NCBI RefSeq assembly: GCF_000090795.2
Contig: NW_003546507.1
Location: forward strand, 33,450-97,449
Direction of reading: 5' to 3'
DNA length: 64,000 nt
DNA from: Amphimedon queenslandica
Taxonomy: Eukaryota; Porifera; Demospongiae; Haplosclerida; Niphatidae
Below the pieces are notes generated by a model that did not search any database, was not told where the DNA came from, and saw nothing but the letters and a program-made list of their open reading frames with translations. Every line of letters begins with the position of its first letter. Positions within the stretch are counted from its first letter, which is position 1. Positions 49,128-62,400 of the stretch are shown piece by piece. Made by a program: the position numbers and the translations under genes.

Positions 49128-49590
49128 TCCTGAACTAGAGTACCTAACTACAAGTATATTATGTTTCTTGCTGATTATTCCTTTTCCTAGCTGTAGTATT
49201 GTCTTATCATTTTGTCATGCTGATAATTATTACACGTAGCTTCAAACTTCTTATACATGTACATTACATAGCATAAAGACTTACAATGTAGCTACATATA
49301 ATTTTTACATTCTAAAAATTGTTGAAGATCATCTTTTACATTATGGAGATGCCTGTGCATATATGGCCTGGGATGGTTTTTTTTTTCAATTTTTGTACAT
49401 GATTCTAATGCTATTTTAATCAGCTATAATGCATCAATTTTCAAATTACAAAACAAATGAAATCATGATAATAGACATAAAGTGAATTGACGTAGAGACA
49501 AAAAATAATTATAACACAAAATAATAAGAGAAAATGAAATGCGATTTAAAAAATAATGATCAATTTTTTATTATTCTGAAAATTTTGCGT
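48120..49590 (+). repeat. Segmental duplicate of the DOMON 3' end and its downstream flank
   Basis: From CTTCCTTCTGCTTTCTCTCA through the first small-DOMON exon this matches 40531-40734 almost exactly. The non-coding flank from about 49410 (AATCAGCTATAATGCATCAA, TACAAAACAAATGAAATCAT) matches 41880-42050. The copy is the source of exons 8-11 of the chimeric gene. Confidence 0.8.
48888..49050 (+). repeat. 45-bp coding minisatellite (Thr/Pro/Ser stalk)
   Basis: Three full units and a partial one encode TDTASTGTSPPDTVP with few changes, starting at 48888, 48933 and 48978. It makes an O-glycosylation-type stalk between the DOMON and the GPI-type tail. A and B have only short GPTDGSATMM-type linkers there. 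Confidence 0.85.
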
Positions 49591-49659
49591 CACGTAAATC
49601 TCTAATTATGAGTCCACAAAAGTGATGCTCATCATTTAAAATTATTTCCTTCCTATATC

Positions 49660-52600
49660 TCATACTTCGTACAATACCACGCCTTGTCTCACGGGTGGTA
49701 CGACACCGCCTCCACTGTGCCCTCTGCTGATTGGTCGATTTAAACTCTGACTACTAATTGAGCTGGTAGCATAATCAATAACATTAGTGGGCGTGACTAT
49801 ATCACTGTTACCATGGTACCAGTGATCACTAGGAGGGGATGTACCTCTCTCTCGTACTGCTGGTAGCTTACTACTACTACCAATAGAATTCTTAGGGTGC
49901 CCTGCCCTCTGTGGTGGGTGGAACCAGTGCTGGTCGGACGGGACCGAAGTTGCTCGTTGCATTAGGTGCAATGGGGCGGGGCTAACCACACCCGCTTTAT
50001 TAATATCCCTTTGAGATGAAACTGGTTGAGAATAAGGGAATGGATAGGGCGTGGCTATACTCGGGTTGCTTCTCATGCGACTTCGTGGATGAGCAGGAGG
50101 ACTTGGTTCTTCGTATTTATGGGCTGGCGAGAGAGGGAGGGTGGAACTCTGCTGGTGACGAGGGTCCTTCTGTGCCAGAGAAATGCTTCGTCTGGTTGCT
50201 GTCGGGCGTATCTGATCGTACACATTAATGGGAGTGGGCGTCGACTGAGGAGGAGTGGTCTGAGGAACTGGAGTCGAAGGTGTAAAAACTGGTGGAGGTG
50301 TGAAATTAGGCGGAGTTTGTGTCGTATCGCTGTACAGTATCTCCTGTATGGGAGTGTTACTCACTATAACCTCGCTATGGGAACTGGAGCGACGATCGTT
50401 TCCATGGTAACTCTCCCCCTGCGACTGGCTGAAACTAGGGTAGTCAATCTCATTAGTAGGTGTGGTCTGTAGGAGCCTCTTTTGTGATGAAGTGCTCTCC
50501 GATAGATTGCTTTCTCTCCTTACTTGCTGAACTAATTCTCTATCAAAGTATTCCGGATTACTGAGCATTCCATCATCATCGATACTGCCTCTATGTCTTC
50601 CCCCTAGGGTTGAATGGGAGCCGGCAAAAGATGCATCCATCTCCATGTTAGACCTACTCATTGCGTTACGAGAACTGAAGGTACGTAGATTAGATAAACT
50701 ATTATCAATACTGTGTAAAGAGAGAAAGAAAAATAAAAACAATAATAATTATGGTAAATATGCATGTACAGTACAGCTAGAGGAAACAGTTATTGGAGAT
50801 TGTAATCCTTAGTATCACTGTCATGCAGCATTCGTTAATGTACATGTACATGTTTGTAGCAAAATTGCTAAATATAGCACCAAATTAAAGAACAAGAAAT
50901 CTCTTTTTCTGGGACTATCTCTCTCTCCTTTCCCTCTCTTTTTTTCTTACGATTCTCCAATGTCCTCCTTCTTGTTTCTTCTCAATGTCCTAACACAGAG
51001 ACAGAGTACAACAAACAGGGCCACACCAACAATCATACATAAAGCTGCAATGACGGCGACAACAACAATCCAAATGATCTGATAAGTATCAATGACAGAA
51101 GTTGTACTAGGATCGCTGGAAGGAGTGGGGGTTGGAGAAGAAGCTGTTACAGGCTCAACGCAATTAAACTGATCAGTGCCATCTTGAATCAGCAGTGAGC
51201 AATTGTGATCAAGAAGGTAGAGAGAACCAGATAAAGATATGAGAGGATTGGACGACCACCATGAAGTGAAGGAGGAATAAAGCCGTTGGAATGAGCCTGA
51301 GCTTGTTCCTTTTAAACTTGCGACAAAGACGGTAGCCCCGTCGAAGTCACACCTGCTCGTTTCTATGGTTATGGTCTCGTTGTCACGGGAACAGAGGTGA
51401 CAGTTGGATAAAGTAGCGTCTGTTAATGTATTACTCATTTCAGTTCTTATCTCTTCTTCCGATGATGACTGACAGTTGGAATTAAGTAGGCGGAGTCTCA
51501 TGTTAGCACTGAGAGTGGAATCGGGAAGAGGGGGAGTGGGCGGGATCACAGGGGGTGTGGTCACTGCCGTAATACTTACAGTCTGAGACGTTCTCCCAAA
51601 TTTATTGACAGATTCACAACTAAAGTCTCCAAACTGGATATCGGCCAGGTCTAATACGGCAGAGACCACACCTCCTTCTCGTACCACGTAACTATTGGTT
51701 ACTGGAGTTAATGTTGATTGGTCGATCCAATAAAGTGAGGGGGCGGGCCAACCACGAGCGACACAGACTACTCTGCAGTAGCTTAAGGTGGAGTTTGGTA
51801 AGCAACCGAAAGAGGGCGTGGCTTCTTGCAAGCTGATTGTTACGGCGGAGCCACTTGGATAAAAAGACCGAATGATGGGCGTGGCTGAAAATAAAATAAA
51901 TAAATAAATAATTTATTTATTTATATCTTACCATTGACAGAAATGAAATTAGTTTCATTTACGGATCCGTAATCATTAGAGGCTCTGCAAGTGTAGAACC
52001 CTTCGTCAGTATAAACCACACCTCTCGTCCAGAATAATATAAGACTGCCACTGATGGTCTAAAATGAGACAAAATAAATCATAAAAATAGCAAACAGGTT
52101 TGACAAAGACCCTTCTTTTATTATTCATTTTTTGATACATATTGATGTCCTTATGCTCTGTAGAAAGTTTGAGCTAATTCCAATGTCAATTTTTTGAGTT
52201 GCAGTCATTTTAAGAAAACGCTAAAATTTTGAAAACTACCCAAGACTATAACCCATAGTTTTTTTCAAAAAATGGCTAAAAAACGATCCCCAATTTTTAT
52301 TACATTTTTTGATACATATTGACGTCCTTATGCTGTGTAGAAAGTTTGAACTGATTCAGATAAAAAATTTTTGAGTTATGACCATTTTAAGAAAACGCTA
52401 AAATTTTGAAAACTACCCAAGACTATAACCCATAGTTTTTTTCAAAAAATGACTAAAAAATCACCCCTAATTTTTATTACATTTTCTGATACATATTGAT
52501 GTCCTAATGCTATGTAGAAAGTTTGAGCCAATTCCCCCAATCAAAAATTTTCAAGTTATGACCATTTTAAATTGTTTGACAATAAACAAACTTATGCAAC

Positions 52601-55600
52601 AAACGTTCATTAAATTACACTACACTTGCAACTAACCCGTGTCACTCCAATACCAGGTGGCAATACACTGGTCCCGTTATAAATCCAATTAAGCGTGGGC
52701 GGTGGATAGGAGGTGGAGCTACACCTGCAGGTAGCTGCCATTGTTCCTTCGGTGAGATTGAACTTTGAACAAGTAAAGATAACTGACTCAGGGCCATCTG
52801 AGAGAGAATGAAGAAAAGAGACAAAATTATATTGAGGGACATTGAAAAATAAAATAAATATTTTACTAGGTAATAGACCCAAAAAATAATAAATAAATAA
52901 ATAATAATAATAATAACAAATAAATAAATAATAAAAAATAGAATAAATATAAATAATAAATAAATTCATTGCATTACTTACATAAAATATTCAATCTCAC
53001 GTCTCTACTAACAACAGAGATACCATCAGTTGCAACACAAGAATACACTCCAGCATTATCCAGTGACTCTGTACCCACGGTTAGGGTGTGGCCATCATCA
53101 GACACTATTGAGTTCATTGGTAGGAGCGGAGAACCCTCAAAAACCCACGAGAGACTGACGTCAAGTTCTGACGAGGCATTACAATGTAGGACTGCAGGAG
53201 AGCCTCGTAGAATGGACACCGACTCATCCTGTACTGTAATGAATGGTGGATCTAAAAATAAATAAAAAAAATANNNNNNNNNNNNNNNNNNNNNNNNNNN
53301 NNNNNNNNNNNNNNNNNNNNNNNNNNNNNNNNNNNNNNNNNNNNNNNNNNNNNNNNNNNNNNNNNNNNNNNNNNNNNNNNNNNNNNNNNNNNNNNNNNNN
53401 NNNNNNNNNNNNNNNNNNNNNNNNNNNNNNNNNNNNNNNNNNNNNNNNNNNNNNNNNNNNNNNNNNNNNNNNNNNNNNNNNNNNNNNNNNNNNNNNNNNN
53501 NNNNNNNNNNNNNNNNNNNNNNNNNNNNNNNNNNNNNNNNNNNNNNNNNNNNNNNNNNNNNNNNNNNNNNNNNNNNNNNNNNNNNNNNNNNNNNNNNNNN
53601 NNNNNNNNNNNNNNNNNNNNNNNNNNNNNNNNNNNNNNNNNNNNNNNNNNNNNNNNNNNNNNNNNNNNNNNNNNNNNNNNNNNNNNNNNNNNNNNNNNNN
53701 NNNNNNNNNNNNNNNNNNNNNNNNNNNNNNNNNNNNNNNNNNNNNNNNNNNNNNNNNTTATTATGAAAAACATCTTTTAATTATTATGACAACTTATGAT
53801 ATACATGTAACAGTATCACTATATGAAAAGAAGGATTATTCTTATGAAAGTACTATGGTAATTAGTGATACATTTTTAATTTGTGTTACTAGATACAAAT
53901 CATTACAATAGTACTATAAATGTAGCAAAAATAAAAGGGAGAAAGACAAAACTAACTTACCAAAGTAAGTGACATTAAAGTGTTTTGTATTAGTCCCAGC
54001 ACTAGTCGTGACCAGTACTGTATAGTTACCAGTCACTTCTTCACTGGGCCCCATTATACTACATACTGTTGAGTCTTCACTGATAGTGTAGTAAGGACTG
54101 GAGTTATCTATAGTCATGTTGTTGTGGTACCAAGTGATGCTTGAAGGAGAAGGAAGTGGAGAACCGTCTGTGTATATGATAAGAGAAAGGTTAGTGTGGT
54201 TGTTCACTCTGAAGGTAGAGAGAGGAGAATATACTGCTGGATTAGCTATAGGAGGGGAGAGAGAGAGAGAGAGAGGGAGAGAGAGAGAGAGAGATACATG
54301 CATTAAGTTTTTGCACCATAACACAACAGCATACTTTCACTCAAAACAAATAAATAAAAACAGTAAATAAACAATCAAGCAATAATTTAGTGAAAATCAA
54401 AAAAATTAAAAAATTAATTTTTATACCATCAGTAATGAAGACAGTCTCTTCCTCTCCAGCAGTAGAAGTACAGGTATAATATCCACTATCGGCCATTTGA
54501 AAACTCTCAAAAGCTAAACTACGAAACGATGTTGAAGTACTAAACTGACGAGGACTTCCAGAAGCCTCAGATGCTATACTGGCCCCGCCCCCTTGTCCTC
54601 CTGACCAATCAAATTCTCCCGTTCCCTGACATTCAATATTAAAATTTGATGAAGTAGGCACATACAGTAGAGGTGACGTCACTAAACTAGATTCATTATT
54701 AGTATCAATAAGCATCAGTCGAATGGATCCTATAGGAGAGGGTGCAGTTATGGGTGTGGTCATTAGTTATTAATAGTTATTAACCTGTGATATTGAGAGT
54801 TCCCAGTGATGAAGTATAGTTTGATCCGTTAGTAAAAGATGATGAGCACTGATAAGAACCGGAATCAATCACTCGGACATTAGGTATTGTTAATGTACTG
54901 ATCATCTAAATAATAAATATTAATAACTTTTAATAACCAGTAATAACTAGTAATAACTATTTATAACTATTAATAACTAGTAACAACTATTAATATAACT
55001 TACGGTATTCTCTCCATTGCTTTGTGTACTAATGTTAGTGTTTACTGGAAGAGCCCCATTCAGTTTGCTCCAGCTAATGTTAAAGGAAGCTCCGGCCATT
55101 ACAGTACAAGAAAGACTAATGGAGGACCATTCCTTCACTCCTGACACATTCTGAGGACCTGATACTATAGTAGGAGGAGCTAGAGAGAGAGAGAGAGGGA
55201 GGGGTAAAAGGTGTAAATATTACTTAAACTGTTAACAATATTAACAAGAGCTCCACAAGGAGCTATATCTCCATATATATGACTAAAAGTACACAGCACA
55301 CAAATGACATCATCATACATACACACACACATACATGTACATGTACATGTACTTTGTTCTGATATACATGTACATGTATGACACTTACATTACATAATAG
55401 TTTAAATTATATATGAGAACTATAATCTCCATATTTGCACATATACACAGCACATGAATGAGCTCATAAATGTACATATACATACAGTAATTGAACACAC
55501 ATGTACATGTACACATGTATATGTATATGTATAGCCACATGTTATAGTGCTGGTTATGTTTATTGGAGGACACACTGTCTGTTATTTTGTTGCTAAACAA

Positions 55601-56578
55601 TTAATTAGAAAATAGCTTTGAGCTAATTATGAGCAATAGCAATATTTTATGCTTGAAAGAAAATATTTTAATGATTATCGTAATGGCAAAGGTTGAGAGA
55701 GAGAGAGAGGAAGAGAGAGAGAAAGAGAGAGAGAGAGAGGGGGGAGAGAGAGAGGGGGGAGAGAGAGAGAGAGGGGGGGAGAGAGAGGGGGGGAGAGAGA
55801 CCTTTAACATTAAGAAGAGCAGTCTTACTTATAACAATGAGGTCAACAGTTGCTGATTCGGTTTTTTTAAGAGCACCTGTACCAGAAGCCACAGCGAATA
55901 GATACGTTCCATTATCAGAGGCAGCTGCCGATGGAATGTAAAGACTTCTTTTCCAGGAATTAAAAAGTCCTGATGTCAATTCAATGCCGTTGAGTCTCCA
56001 TGCTATATCAGCTGGTTGAATAGGCTGTACAGCTGAAGCATAGAACTCAATAGTAACTGGAGACCCACCAACAACTGTCAGTAATGGATTGACGGCTTGA
56101 GCAACCGGGCTAGCTATATAGGGAGAGAAAAAAATATTGAATTAATCTTGTAAAGAATATTAAATTGTATCAATAAATAACACACTTGAAATGAAATTCT
56201 AAAATAATAATTATTCATCATTTACCATGTGTGATGTTCAGCATCTCTTCTTCATTATTTGCTGAATCTCTGCAAATGTATATACCAGCATCAGTTGCAA
56301 CAGGATTGCTAAATAACATGATTACAGAGTCATCGCCAGCACTCTGTTGAGATTTTCCTAAAGAACCTTCGTCCAGAGACCAGCTTAGAGAAGGATTAGG
56401 TTGATCTGAATGACAAATGAAGACAAATGTCTGAGATGCAACACCTCCATGGTCATATGAGGCTAGCCCTTCAACTCTCCAACAAGTATTTGATGTTAAA
56501 TTACACGAGGTAGCATCTTCATGTCTTTGATAAAATGTAATCTTAGCTGCATGAGAGAATGAGAGAGAGGGAGAGAGA

Positions 56579-56623
<45 letters not shown>

Positions 56624-59103
56624 GGAGAGAAAGAGAGAGAGAAAGAGAGAGGGGGAGGGAGGGAGAGGGAGGGTAAGAAAGATGACAGACATGCCTTGTG
56701 ATATGTGACATACGCTTGGCCAAGAATCAGTGCAACAATTTGCACTATGACCAATGATTATTGTAAGGACAATCACTTCACATTGCAAGGATAATGACAA
56801 GTCATACATGCATAATATATTAATAATAATAATAATAGTAACACAATCATGAGATCAACTTATTATAACACAACAATAAAATACACCGTAATCATCATCA
56901 TCATCATTATTATTACTATTATTTAATTTTAAATTCACGTTGCATGTGGATCGAAATATAAACAAGCAAAATAGCAAGATGCTTTCAATTTGCAATGAAC
57001 TCAAAGAAACATCTGCCTCTCCCTCTCCCTCTCGCCTTAGGGCTAATGGTGGAGGAGGACTGAGAAAGTACGAATGGATACAACTTGTAAATGTCCTCCC
57101 TGCCTCTCCTACCTCTCAAATTCTCATTCAAGGAATGTGTTAATACAAAGTGTGAAATCATTTGATGCTATAGCATAGTGTCATTGTTACTATACATAAA
57201 CTGATGTATTGTAGTTTACAGTGAGTATTATTGGGGGTCAGTAAGTAGGGGGTTATATAATAGGAAAATGAGTCAGAAAGAAAGAGAAACCAAGAAAGAC
57301 TTTACAAACTATACCATAGGACAGGACATAACATATGAAACAAAAGAAAGATAGAGAGAGAGAGAGAGAGAGAGGGGGGGAACTAAAATATACTTAAGTA
57401 CAAAACCAAAGAGACACTAAGTTATGGTTGACACCAAGTTTCTATAGACACTAAATTACTGTAAGGAACCTGTGGGCAAGGTTGCTCCAGGCTAGTTTAG
57501 CAGTCAGCAGTAGCTGCCTCCTTATAATGTCAGGAAACACAAGAAAATACACATTGTACAACTACCAGTCACTGAACCACCCATCCTCTACCGGACATAC
57601 AAAGCTATCACAAAGGACAAATTAGGAAATAGTGAAACACTTTGTGCTGGCAGTAACAAGGCACCTTTCTCACACATAACATACCACACGGTCATACTTA
57701 AATGAATTATCTCACGTATAAAGCATTCATTATTAGTCACTGTGCTATAGTACACAGTCTCGGGCCGAATTTTGCCAAAATTGAAAAGTAAGAAATTCTC
57801 AATTTTTATACTATTTTCAGATGCATATACACGTTTTTATGTTGCGTAGAATTTTTGAGCTGATTCAGATCAAAAACAAATTATCAATGAATTTTTAAAG
57901 TTTCTCCAAAATCGAGTCTGCAAAGAGCAACTAATAACAGGAGATGTGGTTGCATATTGAAAGATCGGATGTGTACCGATTGAATGTGTATGGATACGCG
58001 AGACTAAAAGCAAACAAGAAACTCAATGGGGAACTTGCAGAGAATGTTATCATAGCTAAAATATCCTGTACAAAGCATAGCCTGAAGGCATGGGACACAA
58101 TAGAACTGGGAATTCATATATGTACACACACAAATGAGATTTATAGTACTATAGCACACACATCATTATTATGCTAAGACAATGGAGTGCTATTCAGTAC
58201 AGGTTCAAGAGTTGCCAATAATGATGTGTGATGATGCTAAAGTTTAATGAGCTGCAATGTAAATATATCATGACATTAAACTCTCTGTAATACAATAATG
58301 GTAGTGATGAAAAAAGTAAAATAATATTATTAGAAAGGAAAGAAACTAGAGGGAATGTGATATGGTGGTGTTTGTTACAACTGAATTGATGAGTACTACA
58401 AGTACAAGTGTAATTGACTGGGGAATGCAATTGGAAAAATAATGATCACAAATAATGCAAAAAGTGACTGACAGGAGAGTCTATTATGCTTATTATTATA
58501 ACTATAATAATATTTTGTATGAAAACCGGAATAAATAGCTGATACCGTCAAACAATGATGAAGATGATGATGATAATAATAATAATAATAATAATAAAGG
58601 ACAAAAAATAGAGTGCTAATAATGGTGGCAAGGGATCAATTTGATCTCCCACTTTTCCTTTGACATGCAACAGAAAGCATGAGTGCCCTAGTCCCACCTA
58701 GGTTTAGGTAGGTTAGACACCACAGCTATGGAGGAGAAGGAAGCAATCAAAACTGTAAGCAGAGAAGTATGAAACCAAACTAAGTCTAACCAATAACCAC
58801 CATAAATATTGCATTATAAAACCACATAAAAAATATGTGGATAAGTCGCTTCTAAACAGAAAGTACAACTGGATATCAGTAAACTGTTAGCATTGGTTTA
58901 TTCACGGCAATTGTGCTTACACATTTTACAGCATTTAGTTATGGCTCAGCGAGCAGGTTAACGAGGCGAGCTATGAGCCTGCTGGCTAAACAACATACCA
59001 CACTGCCTGCGTACTAAAGGAGGAGATTGAGATACAACTCACCATTCGCTGGTTGCTGCAGGCACAGGAGAAGCAGCACTGAACTCAAACTGATCAACTG
59101 CAT
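49660..59103 (-). CDS. Ig-superfamily transmembrane receptor with tyrosine-containing tail
   Basis: Twelve exons are visible: 59103-59043, 56546-56226, 56113-55829, 55179-55004, 54905-54785, 54729-54427, 54245-53961, [gap in intron], 53251-52982, 52797-52637, 52058-51932, 51884-50951, 50710-49660. If no exon is hidden by the gap the frame closes at about 1364 aa. Signal peptide [20 protein letters not shown]; about eight Ig-like domains (for example [16 protein letters not shown]...[24 protein letters not shown]); a Cys-containing juxtamembrane module of unknown type; TM helix ([20 protein letters not shown]) with a basic stop; and a tail of about 360 residues rich in Ser/Pro with tyrosines in NPEYFD, IDYPSF, EILYSD, NVYDQI, IDYATS and a C-terminal LYEV. 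Domains 1-5 are near-identical by eye to the chimeric gene. Adhesion or recognition signalling is inferred. Confidence 0.82.
52120..52575. repeat. R1 repeat array in an Ig-receptor intron
   Basis: About three units with TTGATGTCCTTATGCTCTGT, GAAAGTTTGAGCTAATTCC, AAGACTATAACCCATAGTTT and CAATTTTTATTACATTTT fill most of the intron between 52058 and 52637. Compared with the Bora array the CCATGGGCTATAG block is altered, so this is a diverged subfamily. Confidence 0.75.
53274..53757. other. Assembly gap (N) inside the Ig-receptor gene
   Basis: It lies in the intron between the exons ending at 53961 and starting at 53251 (minus strand). The flanking exons join in phase 1, so the gap could hide further phase 1-1 Ig exons without breaking the frame. 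Confidence 1.
55690..55800. repeat. GA-rich microsatellite
   Basis: GAGAGG/GGGAGAGAGA tracts form the pyrimidine-rich intron end or start on the minus strand next to Ig exon 55829-56113. Similar GA tracts are at 54250-54295, 56560-56670 and 57350-57380. Confidence 0.8.
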
Positions 59104-59443
59104 CGTCAGTCCTCTCCAGGGACTTGAAAGAAATGAACGCGAGAAAGTCTTAGTGTAGTAGCAGGTTCTTGCTTGTTTTTTGGCGGCCCTGTGTATCTCC
59201 CAGGAGCAGAGAAGGAGAGAGAGAGAGAAGGCACAAATATTCTACTCAAGACTTGAAAATGTGCATAAATTGCACTTTAGCTCATGAATTAGTACTTGTC
59301 AATAAGCCACGCCTTCATAAAATTCATAGGATAAAAATTATTATTTTACCACTTAAATCATTTTTACATTTAAGATTCTCTCACAAATCTCTGTTTTAAA
59401 AACCTCCCCCTTTCCATCCATCAAACCCTCTTCCCACCGGCCA
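59104..59443. promoter_or_regulatory. Ig-receptor promoter region and CWC27 3' flank
   Basis: On the minus strand, GAACCTGCTACTACACTAAG, a CCGCCAAAAAACAA block and CTCTGCTCCTGGGAGA match the sequence upstream of the chimeric gene (44600-44700), so the copied segment included the promoter. Only 340 bases separate the CWC27 stop from the receptor start codon. Confidence 0.6.
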
Positions 59444-62400
59444 CTAAGTCTTTCTCAGTTTAGCTGCTACTCCAGCAGCAGTAGTAGAAGGGGCAGGGTT
59501 CCTTCTCCTCTCGTTAAGAGGGTTTCGTGGATCATAGATATCGTAATAATTGGCATCTTTCTTGCTGGCATCTTTAGCCAGGACTATCTTCTCTTCGTTG
59601 AATGTAATTTGATCTGTAAACCTGCAGGGGAGAATTTATAACTAAATACAGTGTAGCCTCTTTATTATATGGAGATGCATGTCCTTAATATAGGGGGTAA
59701 ACAAGTGATAGTGATTATTAGGATAAACAGAAAATTTTCCTGCTTTTGGCAAATAGCAATTAACAGGAAATGTAGTAATTCTAAGGTCATAGGAAGCGGT
59801 CATCTTGGCACAATCAAACAGCATTCAATAATAATAATAAATTGCTAATAATAAGGTATATAACAGAGAAACAAAACGAAGCCAATGGAGTGGATTGTTT
59901 TGCAAATATTTAGTGACTGATTTGGACGTATTGCTAAGCAACAACCACCCACACTTATAGTATGATTAAAATTTTTTTGGCCAAAATTTTGTACAGTAAT
60001 ACTTACTGACACTTACCAATTTCTAGTGCCAGTTTCTTTTTCGGCTTTGGCTTCCCCTTCTCCCTCGAGCAGAGGAACGGGTCCCAACTCTTTCTCTCTT
60101 TCTCTCTCCTCCTCGGCCTCTTTAGCTCTTTTCATCTTCTCTTCTCGGGATTGACCTAGTCTTGATTTAAATTTAGCTAAGAGGTCCATTGTCTAAGAGA
60201 AGTGTAGGAGGAGGGGGAGAGGGTGAGAGTGACAGATAGAAAAACACATACAGTGATTAACAGTTATGCCGCTAAATGAAACGTGTTAACAAGTGATGAA
60301 TGTCAAGCTTGAAAATCAATTTATTGAAATGAAAATTCCCTTGTCATAAACCTTAGCTTTTAAAAGAGTAAAACTCTCTTTTAATGATTAGCTGCAAGCC
60401 CACAACTGTAAATTAAAAGTCCACAAGTTTATCAATCGTCATTAAGAGCTGGGCTGTGTTAATAACTATTGCAAAGCTGTGAAAGTCGCAACTGCAGAAG
60501 TTTCGGTTTTTTAAATAGTAAAATTAAGTTTTTACTCCACAATACTATGCAGTAATTATCTTTCTTTCTCTCTCTTTCTTTGGGTCTGATGCTTACCGAT
60601 ATTTCTCTCTCTCCTCCTTTTTTCAACATTTTCTTGGACATGTAGCGAGCCCTGACTTGTCTTATCTCTTTTACAGCTGCAGGGATATCTAGAGAGAGAG
60701 GAGAGATTAAAGTCAAAAACATACTTAAGTATATTGTAATCTTAATACTTTTAGTTTTATGTGTATTTATAATAAATGTTTGCCATGTCCTACATAACCA
60801 CTAACTTGCTTATCTCTAATATCTATATAATTTGATATGACCTATTCTATTTATTCTCATTTCCACTTCTAATATTCAAAGATTAGCATTTTAAATGGAA
60901 CAAGATTAAGCATTTAATCACAGTTGATGTCAACAACAAATTATCATTTACTAATTTCATTTAGCAAGGCACACCTAACCATATTACAATGGATGACAAA
61001 TATTTAAATTAATTTGTAGCTGCCAGGATTCTAGCAATGATCAAAATAATAAAAATAAATTAATCAGTGAAAGAATTTTAATATATTATTAATAAGGAAC
61101 CTACTACATCACTTCTTTCTAACTAAAGGTAATTAGTCATTTTGGTCTTCAGCTACACTCTATTTTATCCTTCTCTTAAACTTGATATTATTAATCATAT
61201 TGATCATATTTTTCTGCCATGTCCCATGTTGTTAATATACAACCAGCCATTTTAAGGAGTCAAACCTAATCATTCTTTACAAGCAACTGCAGCGACCTTA
61301 CGCTCTTAATAACTTCTTAGATTACTCGTTAATAACCATTATTTATAATAATAATAATAAAATTGTTATTTTTGAATATTAACAGTCAAATTTGAGCAGT
61401 TACTGAAAGCAATTCATGGTTCATTAATGTAACAAAATCCCTGGCAATTTTAGCATATACATGTAGATTTGCCGATTGCCAAAATAAAATCTGCCAATTT
61501 TCTGTAATTGGCTAGCCTAAACACTATAGGCTATTAGTAAACACATTCCTTTAGCATCACTCTCTCCTCCTCCCTCCCCTCTCTCTCTCCTCCACTTGTT
61601 TATCGGTACTACTGTTGTGGTTAACGAGGCATGACAATAATCTCGGATTAATGATATTCATAGTTCAGTATAGTAAAGGAGTTACCTTGTAGACTAGTAA
61701 ATAAAGGGACAGACACTATAGTCACAAAGACGACCCTTTTGCTTCATAGTAAATACAATATGTTCATCATTGTGTACCAAATAACATAATAAATAAATAT
61801 TTCTCATTTTTTATCATAGCCACACACGTTTTTATATATCCATAATACAGCTGGTAATTTTAGACGGGGGAAATTGTGGTGAACTTATGTTTTGATAGAC
61901 ATTTGTTATAGTAAGGTCAGCCATTTTGACCCATTGTTTACGTGCTCAGTGGCACATGGTCACAAATTCGCCAAATTAAGAACCACAAATCAACAAAAGT
62001 ATCAGTATCAAATTAACCAAAACTTCCCTCTTCAAAATTTCCAGCTGTACATTATATACATGTTTTTTTAGGATACTGTACATATAAGTGTGACTGAGAT
62101 AGAAATCAACAGATAAATAGTATATAGAACATGTATAGTATACAGTACTTATGTACAAGTATAATAGTTCCTCTTATTTGAGAGAGAATACATGTACATA
62201 TATGTAGATGTACATACATATACCTTAAGCCTACTATTATTTGTGTCTACTAATTTTAGTGAAATCAGCAAAAGTCATGTTTAGCGTTACTAATTTTAGC
62301 GTTTTTAACCAAATTAACTTTAAATAATAACCATTATAACGAATAATAATTATTTTGGCGTCTATTTAATTTAGCGATTTAAAGCTCTCTCGCTAATATA

